Shown here: piece by piece, positions 1 to 10,721 of the stretch
Position numbering within the stretch: position 1 is the stretch's first letter
Layout: each line of letters begins with the position of its first letter
Origin: Macrobrachium rosenbergii
Taxonomy: Eukaryota; Arthropoda; Malacostraca; Decapoda; Palaemonidae
Assembly (NCBI RefSeq): GCF_040412425.1
Contig: NC_089742.1
Span: 74,213,625 to 74,277,624 of the forward strand
Length of the DNA: 64,000 bases
Direction: 5' to 3'
Position numbers and translations under genes: made by a program
The notes under the pieces: model-generated
Seen by the model: the letters and a program-made list of their open reading frames with translations, nothing else
Told to the model about the DNA's origin: nothing
The model's database searches: none

Positions 1-472
1 ACAAACCTATTTTATGAATGTGATAATGGATTCAGTCTTCATTTAGGTGAGCTGGTTTACAGAATTATTACAATCTTCGGTTTCCATTTTCTTAAAGCAA
101 GATTCTAGGGGAAAATTAAAATAAGATTGTATGTTGATCGTCATTAAAGTATGGCCTCGTTTTTATAAGTAAATTTTAATCAAAGAATAAGACCTTGGGA
201 AACGTGTATTTGTAATTGTAAAAACAAATAATGATTTTTAAATTTTTATGTGAGATCCCATGTGAAATTGTGGGTCCTGCTTAAAGAATTCATAACAGCC
301 TATTAAATCAATATTTTTTAATTTACTGTATTTTTGCTTATATTTTACTATATTTATTACAAATTTTACGATTCATGTTAATTTTAGATCACATTTTGTT
401 TTGCTTAGTGCGTACGTAAATTGCTTATCACTATCTAAGTTTTGACATAACACTTCCTTCCATCTCCCACAG
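1..472 (+). other. Intron 3' part upstream of bHLH exon
   Basis: AT-rich non-coding sequence that ends in a pyrimidine-rich tract followed by CCCACAG at 466-472, a good splice acceptor. It is read as the last part of the intron of the bHLH gene whose terminal exon follows. No repeat or other gene is seen here. Confidence 0.6.
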
Positions 473-845
473 ACGCAGCAAGCGAGTAAGCAAAGTAAAA
501 ACTCTCCAGGGAGCGATAGACTACATTCATCACCTCCAAGACTTATTGAAAGAATACAGTTACATGAATCCTGTTCCGACGATGACAGCCATTCAGGACT
601 ACAGTTCCCACAACACCTGCATTCCTTTGATGTCGCAGGATAACGTCAATGTGTGTGTGACGTTTTGCAACGAAGTCAGCGCAAGTGATCTCCCTGGGAT
701 TCAGAGTTCCTATGATATTCCTCCCTCAGCAGCCAAAGAGTGTTGCGAATCAGTCGCTCTTGAAGGACCTGTTGAATGTGACACTATCATGCATTATGAT
801 GACTGTTCAGCAGATGGTGTACCGTATAATGATGCAAGTCATTAA
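473..845 (+). CDS. Achaete-scute-like bHLH transcription factor, terminal exon (partial gene)
   Basis: The exon begins after the acceptor at 471-472 with the last base of a split codon and reads through to TAA at 843-845, about 123 residues. Its start encodes RSKRVSKVKTLQGAIDYIHH followed by LQDLLKE. This matches the end of the loop and all of helix 2 of achaete-scute class bHLH proteins, where KK-x-SKV-x-TL-x-x-A-x-x-YI-x-x-LQ-x-LL is typical. The basic DNA-binding region and helix 1 are absent and should lie on an upstream exon left of the window. The remaining ~95 residues are acidic and serine-rich with no domain I recognise. Proteins of this class bind E-boxes as heterodimers with Daughterless/E proteins and drive proneural or related fates. 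The exact paralogue is not determinable. An overlapping reading frame at 685-945 is treated as a shadow. Confidence 0.72.
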
Positions 846-2520
846 TAAGTTACCTTCAGTATTGTCAATTCCAAACGCACAGAAAGTGGAAAGTGTCAGA
901 CCCCAAATGTTGTCCAAACAGAAGAGAAAACTATTGAGGAAATAATGGGCTTGATTATTTTGTGATGGATGAATGATTCTCAGTGTTGAAGGAAATGTTT
1001 ATCATGAACGTGGAATTTTTTTTTTTTTTTGCCTTCTTTATTCACTTGAATTTCGAAACACTTGTGAATCGTCTTTTACTTCACTAGAAATCCATAGTTA
1101 ATCTTATGCTTAAGATAACGCAAAGGAACCAAGTATGATGCTATAGTCTGTAAATGCTGCTTTAGTGTGTAACTTAAGTAGACTCATTCTGAATCATCGA
1201 TGATTAGCCAGGTATATAAACAGTATTTACCTATTGTTGACCTAGTGTACTTATCCACCATGTATTGAGTTAAGAAAAAGTGAGGGAGAAAAGTTATATT
1301 ATTTGTTAGCTTTCAGCAGATGTGGATTCTAGAAATACCATGAAATCTCTATTTTCAAGCTTCAGATTTGAGTTAGTTGCTGCAGTAAATCGTACTCTTT
1401 TCAAGCTCTTCCTCCTCTCTTGTTGCGGCATTGAACGTTTATCTCAGAAAGGAAAATCAAAACTTTCAGGAAGCAAAACTAAATGTTTTCGTTCATGTAG
1501 AAAAAGCGGACAATTTTCAGATTTTCCTTGCAGTGGCAAAAAGGTAACAAATACGTTAAAGGTGAATATTGCAATTCAAGAAAGAACTTTTAAAAATTCC
1601 GCTTTGAATAGACAATGCTTGCATAGGCAATATTTCTTCGTCATTACTATGCTGCAAGAGTAATGAATATACTTAAGTAGTGCGGAGAACGATTGAGACC
1701 CTAGCGCAGTTTCGTCAGAGATCAATCTTCAAGCAAAGAAGATGGCAAAGAATGGAGATGATAGAGAATAATGACCAAACGACCAGAAATAATCCACCAC
1801 CCTTCGACTTACACGGAATATGCATTTAAACCCGAAGGTTTGTCCACCACCACTGAAAATTGAGAGAAATAATATTGCCAGTTTTAGCTTACTTGCAGGA
1901 TGTAGATGAAGATTCTTGACTTACTTCGGTTATGAAATTAGCCTCAAAGCTCAAGTTATCTTCCCGCTTCTAAATCTTGGTTACTTTTTTTGTTCTGATT
2001 TTGTTTTAGCTTTCTATAACTGGACGTTTGCTGCATATCTCGTCTCTTGTCCACCCCAGTTACTTGTACTCCCAACCTCACTGAACGGCTGCTGTGCAGT
2101 GTACAGTAGTAGCAGTTGCAATAACCGGTAGTAAACCAAAGGCTCACTTAAGAAACTGTGCCCTCCATAGGCTACACATCATTCAGGTTTGTACGACAAT
2201 ATCGAAATTTTGTCCAAACTGTTATGGTCAGTTTTAAATCATGGTGAAATTTAGCGTTGTGTTTAAACTGTGGAAATGAAAGAATGTACATTAAAAACAA
2301 AGCTATTCAGCGGAAAATTGTAATAGCCACAGCTACCTTAGGCTTTTTGTACACATGCGTTGATTCTGCAGGTGCAGGCAATACCTCGATTCTCACGAGT
2401 GTTACACAGAACTGGAAGTATTGGTAGGTTTGAGATGAAATCAAGAATTCTAGCAACGAACTAGGACGCCAACAACAGGCAAATACTACAAAGTGGTGGC
2501 TGTTTATAAAATCTGGAAAT
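846..2520. other. No supported gene; probable 3' UTR then intergenic
   Basis: The first part is probably the 3' untranslated region of the bHLH gene. Open frames here (for example 1322-1663) have no recognisable domain and no splice context. No repeat family was identified apart from a short T-run near 1018-1030. Confidence 0.4.
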
Positions 2521-2524
2521 AAGG

Positions 2525-2689
<165 letters not shown>

Positions 2690-3857
2690 AAACCGCAATC
2701 GTAGTCCGGGTTGCAAATATAACTTTACCATGTTTTAATGTGTTTTCAACATTTCTAAAGCTCATTTCGGCAGCAAATTAGTAGTTTTAGAAGCAACGGA
2801 CCTACAATTCCTCGATATCACAGTGGGTTGGGAAACCGGGATTTTTGGGTATAAGGGAAAACGCAAGCTTCCACCGCTACCGTTGTCCGAGTGAAACACC
2901 TCAGCTTCCGGAACCAGGAGAGTGATGAGCCCGATCCTGTCTGGGCCAGCCGAATTGCCGCCTGTGTGAATATCTCCGTTAGCATTGATGAGATTAAGTT
3001 CGACTGTATATACATAGGCATGTCTACTCAAACAAAAGAACTGCATCAACCTTTAGGTAAAACCGCATCCTTTTGTTGAGATAGTTTTAACTGCAAAACA
3101 TCCATATGTTAATATTTTTTCCTTCGGTTTACAATTTTTACATTGGACACATATAAATATCATAAGTGGAGGACATTAAGGTGAATATCTTTGGTTCACA
3201 ATTTTTACATTTGGTGCATGTAAATGTAAGTGGTGGACATTGAGGTGACTGAACTCTGTTTAGTTGCCTATTTTTCTCCTCCTCTTCCTCCTCCTCACTA
3301 TCATCATCATAATAATAGCATTATAATGATGGCGACTCACTGTCATCATCACAATGATAGCTGTTTTTTTTTTTATGATGGCGATAACAGGTTGAGCTCC
3401 TCATTTGCTACCACAAAAGCGACTCACGTTGCCATCAATGTTTCTGGAAAGTGATGGACGAAAAATAATGTTTGTATAATGAGAAAACCTTTGTGGCTCC
3501 AGAAAAGAAATACCATAGTTTTTCAATATCGCATAGTTGAGCGACCACATCAACATATTAATTCTATCAGGAAATGATTTTACTTTACCAAAAGAACGGA
3601 TGAAAGTAAGGGTATGATTAGGGAGTAAATTTATGAAATATAACGTAGCCAGGGGCAAAAGGCATTGATATGGTTGGTAGCATGGCTTTTAAAACTGGCG
3701 TCGCAACATCTAGGCTATTGACGTCGGATCCACTGTATGGTTGGTAAACATTTCCTAAAGCGGCAGAGTGGAAAATAGCGCAAAGGTGAGATAAGAATGT
3801 ATGTTACAAAAACAGAGATGGCCGAGGGAGTGAGATAACCCCTCAACCATGTGTATA
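2690..3857. other. No supported gene
   Basis: Unique-looking sequence with a few short open frames on both strands (2762-3079, 3230-3454, 3401-3658). None has a recognisable domain. Codon-like runs at 3290-3370 come from TCATCA/CCTCCT low-complexity sequence. The 3' boundary is the left terminus of the GINGER-like transposon. Confidence 0.4.
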
Positions 3858-4030
3858 TGTTACAGTCAGTCTCTAAATCCAGACAATTTGTAAAGTGACT
3901 GATTATTTCAGGTAATTTGTGAACTGCCTATAGTTCACCCAGTCATTTTATAAATCAGCTGAAAATCGCAGACAAATTACAAAGTGACTAAAATTTTGAT
4001 AGATTTTCTTGGCATAATGACTGAAATGAT

Positions 4031-4085
<55 letters not shown>

Positions 4086-4128
4086 CATATTGACTCATAT
4101 GAAGTAATGACCTGAGGAACCTGAGGAA
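3858..4128 (+). repeat. Left terminal inverted repeat of GINGER-like element
   Basis: Reverse-complement match to the right terminus, interrupted only by small differences. The most variable part is an internal (TG)n run at 4033-4083, which is (CA)n in the other arm. The inner limit is the doubled CCTGAGGAA motif. Confidence 0.85.
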
Positions 4129-4380
4129 CGAGATAATTACAAAATTAAAACTTAATTCTAAAATGCGACATTTTTATTATTATATTTTTTATTCTTACAA
4201 TTTAAACTAGAGGGGCACCGTAATGAACAGACAGAAAAACAAACCTGATTCTTGAGTAAAACTTTATTTTCTAAAACCTGAGGAACGAGATAATTACAAA
4301 ATTAAAACTTAATTCTAAAATGCAACATTTTTATTATTACATCATTTTTTATTCTTACAATTTAAACTAGAGTGGCACCG
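4118..4380. repeat. 157-bp tandem duplication at transposase 3' end
   Basis: The block starting AACCTGAGGAACGAGATAAT at 4118 is repeated from 4275. The first copy also carries the last few codons of the transposase in degenerate form (CTAGAGGGGCACC versus CTAGAGTGGCACC). Confidence 0.75.
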
Positions 4381-4910
4381 ACTATTGCACTTGTGACCTT
4401 CTTTGTAACATTTACAGCGATTTGTTTGACACTGTTTCTTGCCTGCAGTACAGTTGCACTTAGCATAACCTTGACCACCAAACCTAGATGATTGCTGTAC
4501 TGCCTGACGGAGTCCTATTTCCTTGTCTGCACTTACTTCATCAATACTATACAGTTGATGGCTGCAGATATCAAACTGGCTCCTACTATAGCGCCCCTTG
4601 AGTATCCCATCTCTCACGCCTATTCGATACATGTCATTTTCGTTACGATCTAGGATAACACCGATAACATTTCGTGGATCACCTTTCCTTCGATCAACTA
4701 ACGGGATGGGAATTGTCACGTTATCTCCTGGATCACCTGGGACGTGTTCTAAACGACTACGTTTGACCATGCGCTCAGCTTGAGCTAACTGACCAGCTGA
4801 TGCTCTGGACCGTTGAAGTGCTATGTCTTCTTGGAGCTGATGAAGTCTTCCTTGAGGATTCTGGCCACAGGTTGGACTGACTGGATAGGCAGAGCCCTCT
4901 GCTGAGCCAT
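4342..4910 (-). CDS. GINGER-like transposase, exon 2 (C-terminal Cys-rich domain)
   Basis: An acceptor TTATTCAG precedes 4910. The two bases AT complete the split codon from exon 1 (G+AT = Asp), and 188 further codons run to a stop at 4342, giving a 567-residue product. The exon encodes a polar helical segment, then VPGDPGDNVTIPIPLVDR, a small beta-rich domain with GRYSRSQFD, and a C-terminal cysteine cluster (KCNCTAGKKQCQTNRCKC and following Cys/His). The cluster resembles the CXC fold that ends KRBA2/SCAN3-like proteins. The exon is open well upstream of the internal ATG at 4770, so that ATG is not the true start. Confidence 0.78.
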
Positions 4911-5440
4911 CTGAATAAAGGAAAACAAAGAATAAATGCAGTTACTTTTCTTTCCTTAATAACAAAAGAACATTTAATTCATGGAAATAGACTTGCCATG
5001 TGATTTGGAATTTAACTAAATTAGTTTAATATTTACATTTTATAACAAAAGATTTTTTTATAGAGCAGAGCTCTCTGATGAACCATCTGAATAAACAAAA
5101 ACAAAGAATTAATGCAGTTACTTTTCTTTCCTTAATAACAAAATAAAAAGAAATAATTAATGGTGATAGACTTGTCATGTAGTTTGAAATTTAACCAAAT
5201 TAATTTTCAGTTACATTTTATAACAGTATTTTTTCCATCTCTCCCTGGCTGAGCAGAAGTCCTCTGGCGAGTCATTTGGAGGAGCAGAGCTCTCTGATGA
5301 ACCATCTGAATAAACGAAAACAAAGAATTAATGCAGTTACTTTTCTTTCCTTAATAACAAAATAAAAAAGTAATTAATGGTGATAGACTTGTCATGTGGT
5401 TTGGAATTTAACCAAATTATTTAAATATCAGTTACATTTT
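4911..5440 (-). repeat. Tandem ~170-220 bp repeats inside the transposase intron
   Basis: Three successive copies begin at about 4911, 5087 and 5306. Each starts CTGAATAAA and continues through a shared block containing ACAAAGAAT, GCAGTTACTTTTC and TTAATAACAAAA, ending near GTTACATTTT. Because each copy includes an acceptor, the intron has grown by duplication of an exon-intron boundary. Confidence 0.75.
5245..5305 (-). pseudogene. Dead duplicate of a transposase exon segment
   Basis: A second copy of the exon 1 3' end fused to an exon 2-type acceptor (TTCAG at 5306-5310). It reads GSSESSAPPNDSPEDF-like, but an extra base is present relative to 5503-5560 and the donor is CCAG|GG rather than CCAG|GT. 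It is therefore unlikely to be spliced. A third, shorter copy of the acceptor side lies at 5064-5086. Confidence 0.6.
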
Positions 5441-5447
5441 TAACATT

Positions 5448-5490
5448 TTATTTATTTATTCATTTATTTATTTATTTATTTAATTATTTT
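5448..5490. repeat. (TTTA)n microsatellite
   Basis: A run of about ten TTTA units lies just inside the transposase intron next to the exon 1 donor. Confidence 0.9.
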
Positions 5491-5502
5491 TTGCATCTCT
5501 AC

Positions 5503-6637
5503 CTGGCTGAGCGAAGTCCTCTGGCGAGTCATTTGGAGGAGCAGAACATTCAGGTGAATCGTCTGGAGGGTTCGTGAACTCGGGTGATTCGTCTGGCCGA
5601 GTAGAGTCAGAGGAGAAACTGTAAGCTCCAAGTAAATCTTCTTCAGTGATCATTGTCTTCAAAACTTCTTCTGGAAGTGCGGTTGAACGTAGACCTACTC
5701 TGGCGTCAACACCAAAGAGTGCTTTGTATGGAGATTGTTTGATTCCAGAATGGTAACTGGAGTTCTTTTGGAACTGCAGAAACCTGAGTCCCATGGGCCA
5801 GTCAGTTGTATCATTATCCCCTAACCATGAAATAAGCATGTCTTTTATATCACAGTTAAGGCGTTCAACAGATCCCTGGCTCTGTGGATGCCTTGGTTTA
5901 CCATGAACAATCAACAGGTCTGGCCAAAGAAGTTTGAGTTCCGAAATTACCAATGCTGTAAATTCACTACCATTATCACTCTGAAGAATTTGAGGGGCTC
6001 CGAACATTAAAAATATGTCCATTAGCTGGAATGCAACCTCAGCGGCTCTTTTTGAAGTTAAGGGGCGCAATATGCAATACTTTGTTAGATGATCTTGGTA
6101 CACCATTATCCACTTATACTTTCCTTTGGCGCAAGACTGCATGTCAACAAGGTCCACCTGAGATCGTGAACCGTAATCCTTAGATAAAATCGGTTTGACA
6201 GTTACTCCCTTTGTCGCACATCTCTTCCGCTTCTTTTGACACTGAACACACAAAGATTTGAACAGTTCTATAGTATCTCTAGTTATGTTCGCATATTTTG
6301 ACAGCTCTTTGACCATTTTGTCTCTTCCGCCATGTCCCGTAGCAATGTGAGCACGTTTTATTGTTTCAAACATATCCTCAACGTGTACAAAATAAACAAG
6401 TTCTTGAGTTTCATCCTTCCGTTTTTTTATTAACTTTTCAACACCACCACACTGAAGAACTTCGTAACATCCAAGGATGTAATACTGCCGATTTGATTTG
6501 TTTTTTGCACTTGATGCAACTCTGAGTTCCTCTATCAGATTGTAGTACTCAATTTTAGTTAGTATTAATGACTTTGAATCAGAGTTCTTCTTCAACATCA
6601 CTTTCTCGTAGAAATTTTCTTCTTGGGAACACGCCAT
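5503..6637 (-). CDS. GINGER-like transposase, exon 1 (zinc finger and DDE integrase core)
   Basis: The exon starts at ATG 6637 (MACSQEENF) and reads without a stop to CCAG|GTAGAG at 5503/5502, a good donor, leaving phase 1 (378 codons plus one base). An H2C2 integrase zinc-binding motif lies at residues 97-133 (H97, H102, C130, C133). The DDE core follows: QVDLVD with D162, LQSDNGSEF with D221, and PQSQGSVERLN with E258. The second Asp and the Glu are 36 residues apart, as in retroviral-type integrases. The end is acidic and Pro/Ser-rich with repeated DESPE/DDSPE-like segments. Splicing to 4910 restores the frame. The enzyme would bind the TIRs and carry out cut-and-paste transposition. No frameshift or stop is seen. 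Confidence 0.85.
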
Positions 6638-6797
6638 AGCTTCCGCAAATAACTGCTCTGATTAGCTGTTCAGCCCGCAGACGCCTTTACAGTACCCTTT
6701 GCCTGTACTGGTCAGTGTCACACACACACACACACACTGACTGTGAAAATGGCAGTGAGAGGGTAACAGCTAGTTAAAACACACACACAATGATCAT

Positions 6798-6840
6798 TTC
6801 CTCAGGTTCCTCAGGTCATTACTTCATTTGAGTCAATATG

Positions 6841-6879
<39 letters not shown>

Positions 6880-7050
6880 ATCATTTCAGTCATTATGCCA
6901 AGAAAATCTATCAAAATTTTAGTCACTTTGTAAATTGTCTGCGATTTTCAGCTGATTTATAAAATGACTGGGTGAACTAGGCAGTTCACAAATTACCTGA
7001 AATAATCAGTCACTTTACAAATTGTCTGGATTTAGAGATTGACTGTAACA
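6798..7050 (-). repeat. Right terminal inverted repeat of GINGER-like element
   Basis: Partner of the left arm. It holds a (CA)n run at about 6841-6878, shorter than the (TG)n of the left arm, which accounts for most of the length difference between the arms. The outer end TGTAACA abuts the TATA target duplication. Confidence 0.85.
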
Positions 7051-7058
7051 TATATACG

Positions 7059-7062
<4 letters not shown>

Positions 7063-7135
<73 letters not shown>
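7063..7135. repeat. (GA)n microsatellite
   Basis: About 36 GA units lie immediately right of the GINGER-like element's target duplication. Confidence 0.97.
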
Positions 7136-7138
<3 letters not shown>

Positions 7139-8800
7139 AAATATTGGACGTGGGATTTAGTTCCAGCTGGAGTTCGGTTAACTAGGATTATCTAAGATGG
7201 TAAACAAAGGAAAATAAATGTTCACATTTGCTGGTAAAATGAAAATTTGTGAACCTGCCTTTACCTTGATATTGATGACAGAATTTCTTTGAAGCCATAA
7301 AAACTGATGAGACAATTGTCATTTTATTTCGGTTGGAAGGATCTTTGATATGACTGAAGGAGAAAAGTTCTGCAGATGCCTAATTATAGATTAGTATCTA
7401 GAACTGAGTACTTTCACAATCAACAACTGGACGCCAAGGAAAACACTGAACATCAGTATCAATAAGAAACTGCAGAAACTGCAATAATCCGTTTTATCTA
7501 ATCAGCCAGCGTGACAGACCCTGAAGATTTGGATCACCTGCCGAAATCATGGAAGATGTGACATGGGGTTTTGCATCACGAAGATAGATGATTGCGTTTA
7601 CCTGAAATTTTATGTATCATACAGTTCTCTCCTTGCAATTAGTGCTTCGAACGAGAGTTAGCGATGAATTCATTTAAGCCGTAGCAATGAATCTCTTGAA
7701 CGAATAGAGAAAGAATAAATTTATTTTAATTAAGTCATCCAAGAGTAGCAGGCATTGGTGAAACGAGTCATCGCCTCTTTGTTGGCCTGATGACTAGAGT
7801 TATTCGACATCACAAAACTGAATGTGAAAGTGCGCCAAGGAGTGCGCGACTTGTCTTCAGGGGCGAGAGGTGTTATCTCATAATGACAGAAAACGGGCAA
7901 AAGTTAAAGAAAACTATAGGAATAGCCGCCTCACGCAAAAGAAGGAATACTATAGTTTATGCTTCAAGGTCATATTCTGTCGATATACTTTTTACAGAAC
8001 GTGAAAAAATACATTGATTGAAGTCAATGAGACATTTATTATCCTTTGGATTTGGAGCTCTATCTAAAATAGTAAGCACTGGCAAAAAATTTGTCGGTAG
8101 ATCTAATTAGTAGCTCCGCGGCGGCGATTACCTTCTAACTTTGATTTTTTGATACTAGTTTTTGGTTACCTAATTTTTGTCGCATTTAACCTTCAATTTT
8201 TGTATCTTCACGAGACAGGGCACGGCTACGTCTGTTTGGAATTCAATCCCGTCCGCAAAGTGCAATCCAACGTGGGAGTACCGGCCGCATATTTCCCAAG
8301 TCTGGAAGAACTTTGAAGTCCCACACTTTTTTATGTAACTAAAACTTTGATTTGCTTTCAAAACAAGTTTTTCGCTTTTTAAAATGCACTCCCCTCCTTA
8401 GTATTGGACCAGTTCAAAATGAAATTTTAAATATAACATGGGGAAACATAGATAAACAAAGCTGGGGATTTTTTAACATTTTGAGTTTCGATGGCAATTT
8501 TTTCAATTTTTGGGGAAATTTCATTAAAAAAAAATTCATTCTAAAATAATTGGAAACTAAAATCCTCGCTTTTTATCGAAGGTCCATATGTGTTTTTATA
8601 CGTGGTTCAAATTCCTATCCTTAAAAACCAAAAAGCAAAGGAGGAGATGCATTTGAAAAATGACCATTTTGGCTTCTAAAAATGCGCCCGCATGCCACAA
8701 ACCTAAGGTCACTGAACAAAAATTTTTTCCCCAGAAGTTCCACAATATCCTTAACAAACCCCTCATATATCAACAACCTGTCGTTAAAAAAGTCGGAAAC
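7136..8800. other. No supported gene
   Basis: Short open frames at 7790-8017, 8170-8361 and 8621-8821 carry no recognisable domain. A short stretch around 8280-8306 (GCATATTTCCCAAGTCTGGA) recurs at 28427-28445 and, inverted, at 34212-34235. Confidence 0.4.
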
Positions 8801-8810
8801 CGGCCGATCT

Positions 8811-9180
8811 TCTTTGGACATATGCTATTTCACCCAGTAATGCACATTACTGTGCATTGTATAAAAAGCAATATACTGATCATTACTAAGGTCGTAGTAC
8901 ATGAATCGGAGCTGATATAGTCCCTACTATTTACAGGACACAGTATCAGCTTCATTCATTAAATTACTTCAAGAACTAATGTGCCCTTAATTAAGAAACC
9001 TATGCTTTGTTGCTTTGGCAGTCTAAGTTAGCCTACTGTAACCAAATATAGTGCCGACAAACTCATCCTGTCAGTAGCTAGTCTGAAAAAGGTTGTTTTT
9101 CAGATTGGCATGATAGGCTGTTGTAAAGAAAATTGCCTTTTTGAAGTGGATTCCCCTTTTATTAACCTTCCAAAAGAAAT
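8811..9180 (+). repeat. Dispersed repeat copy 1 (pairs with 28928-29285)
   Basis: Begins TTTGGACATATGCTATTTC and runs about 370 bp with clear, indel-scattered similarity to 28928-29285. Shared landmarks are TAATGCACATTACTGTGCAT, ACAGTATCAGCTTCATTCAT, TAATGTGCCCTTAATTAA and AACTCATCCTGTCAGTAGCT. The other copy lies inside the decayed DNA-transposon region, so this is probably another fragment of that family. Confidence 0.7.
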
Positions 9181-9959
9181 GACGCAAAGGAACTTCATAA
9201 GTGTTGTGTGGTGCCCAACCTTGTCTTTGCCATTTCAGTGTGTGTTTAAGAATGTGTGTGTGTTCGTAATTACGTGTCTGTTTAGGCAATGACATCATCT
9301 AAAATTGTGTTGTCACACGCCACCATTTGATTCCACTACGTTTAACAGATATGTACAGTAGAGGTTCCAGATATTGTGCTTTTAGTTTATTTTTGATAAC
9401 GAACTTAAATTACCTTGAGTTTTTGTGATTTAAAAATCTGTAAGTCAGGTCTGTGCTTTTAGTTTATTTTTTATAACAAACTTAAGAATTAACCTTCCAA
9501 GTTTTTATGTTGATTTAGGTTGTAAGTCAGGTCTGTGTTCACAGTGATTGTGTCGTCTCGTTTCTGGCAAAAAACTCAGATACAGAAAGGGAGGAGCAGC
9601 TTTTGGCCTATTTTTTGGAGTTGATCATTTATCTGGTGTCGTGTTGTGTGTGCTTTAGAAAGGGTGATTACCCTTATTCTTTGAACTAATTTTTTAGTTT
9701 GAGTGCCTTTGATTTGCAATCCTGTTTCATTCATTTCTCATATAATTAAAGTTTGATAATGTTTAACTTTGGCTATTAAATTAATTTAAGGTTTAATTCA
9801 GCACGTGTTTTTCAATGTCCTTCCATCTTATTTCATTTTCCCGAGATCATAATTTAGCGAATGGTGAATATAATTTGATCAGGAGTAAACTTGAGTATTA
9901 GTCTTCTAAGGTCTGAAAAATCAACCCATGATTACTACTGTAGTAAGAGTATATATACA

Positions 9960-9968
<9 letters not shown>
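9181..9968. other. No supported gene
   Basis: GT-rich stretches and a local duplication around 9378-9540 (CTTTTAGTTTATTTTT..ATAAC..ACTTAA.., TAAGTCAGGTCTGTG twice) are visible. No coding potential is recognised. Confidence 0.4.
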
Positions 9969-10045
<77 letters not shown>

Positions 10046-10066
10046 TATATATATATATATATAAAT

Positions 10067-10104
<38 letters not shown>
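9969..10104. repeat. (TA)n then (GA)n compound microsatellite
   Basis: TA repeats with small interruptions run to about 10064, followed by GA repeats to 10104. Confidence 0.95.
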
Positions 10105-10107
<3 letters not shown>

Positions 10108-10338
10108 CGTTCCTCGTCGTATCTCCAGACACGATCTCTTGAACCGATGTCTATAGGGACTATTCAGTAAATTGGGGAAGTACTTAATTGTGGTACTATT
10201 CATTAATAAAATTAATGTGTTATTCTTGTTAGTACTGAATTCGGTTGATAGATCTCCTGTAATTAGAAACCACAAAGGGCACGTGGTGTTGTTACATAAG
10301 GGACTTTGCTTGGTTTTGACATATACATGCATTTGCAT

Positions 10339-10366
10339 ATATCTATCTATCTATCTATCTATCTCA
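10339..10366. repeat. (TATC)n microsatellite
   Basis: Seven tetranucleotide units; a short CA run follows at 10481-10495. Confidence 0.9.
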
Positions 10367-10721
10367 AAATACCAGAGTGCAAGAGTTGCTTTCCTGTGTC
10401 TGAACTAAAATTACCTTTATTCCATGTTTTTGCCTTCGACTTTCTAAGGAAACACCAAGCAATATATATAATGTATGTGTACACACACACACACATACAC
10501 ACCTCTGGTGATCCGATGACGGAAACCGCGTCTATAGAATTTTTCGCCGTAGGTGCTCCGTGACGCGAATTCGCGCCATTCATGCATAAGTTATTTTCAG
10601 GAAATTCGCAAAAAAAACGGAAGTCATCCGAAAGAAGACGAGGACTGCGCCGTGCGCAGGCGAATCTGTACAGCACAAAGAAAACGTAAACAGAAACCGG
10701 CATTTCACATGTTAAGCCTCT

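Larger units (their letters stand above)
3858..7050 (-). mobile_element. GINGER-like DDE DNA transposon, complete with TIRs and TSD
   Basis: The element is bounded by TGTTACAGTC at 3858 and GACTGTAACA ending at 7050. These are the outer ends of long terminal inverted repeats (about 270 bp left, 250 bp right). A 4-bp direct repeat TATA flanks it (3854-3857 and 7051-7054). Inside, on the minus strand, lies a two-exon gene for an integrase-type transposase. TGTNR-type ends, 4-bp target duplications and a retrovirus-like integrase with an H2C2 zinc finger are features of the GINGER superfamily as I know it. The same protein architecture is annotated in invertebrates as KRBA2-like or SCAN3-like. 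With intact ends, duplication and reading frame, the copy looks young. Confidence 0.85.

Noticed and set aside
685..945. 86-residue frame overlapping the bHLH exon
   Set aside because: It is in a different frame from the bHLH exon and has no domain; it is a shadow of the real coding sequence.
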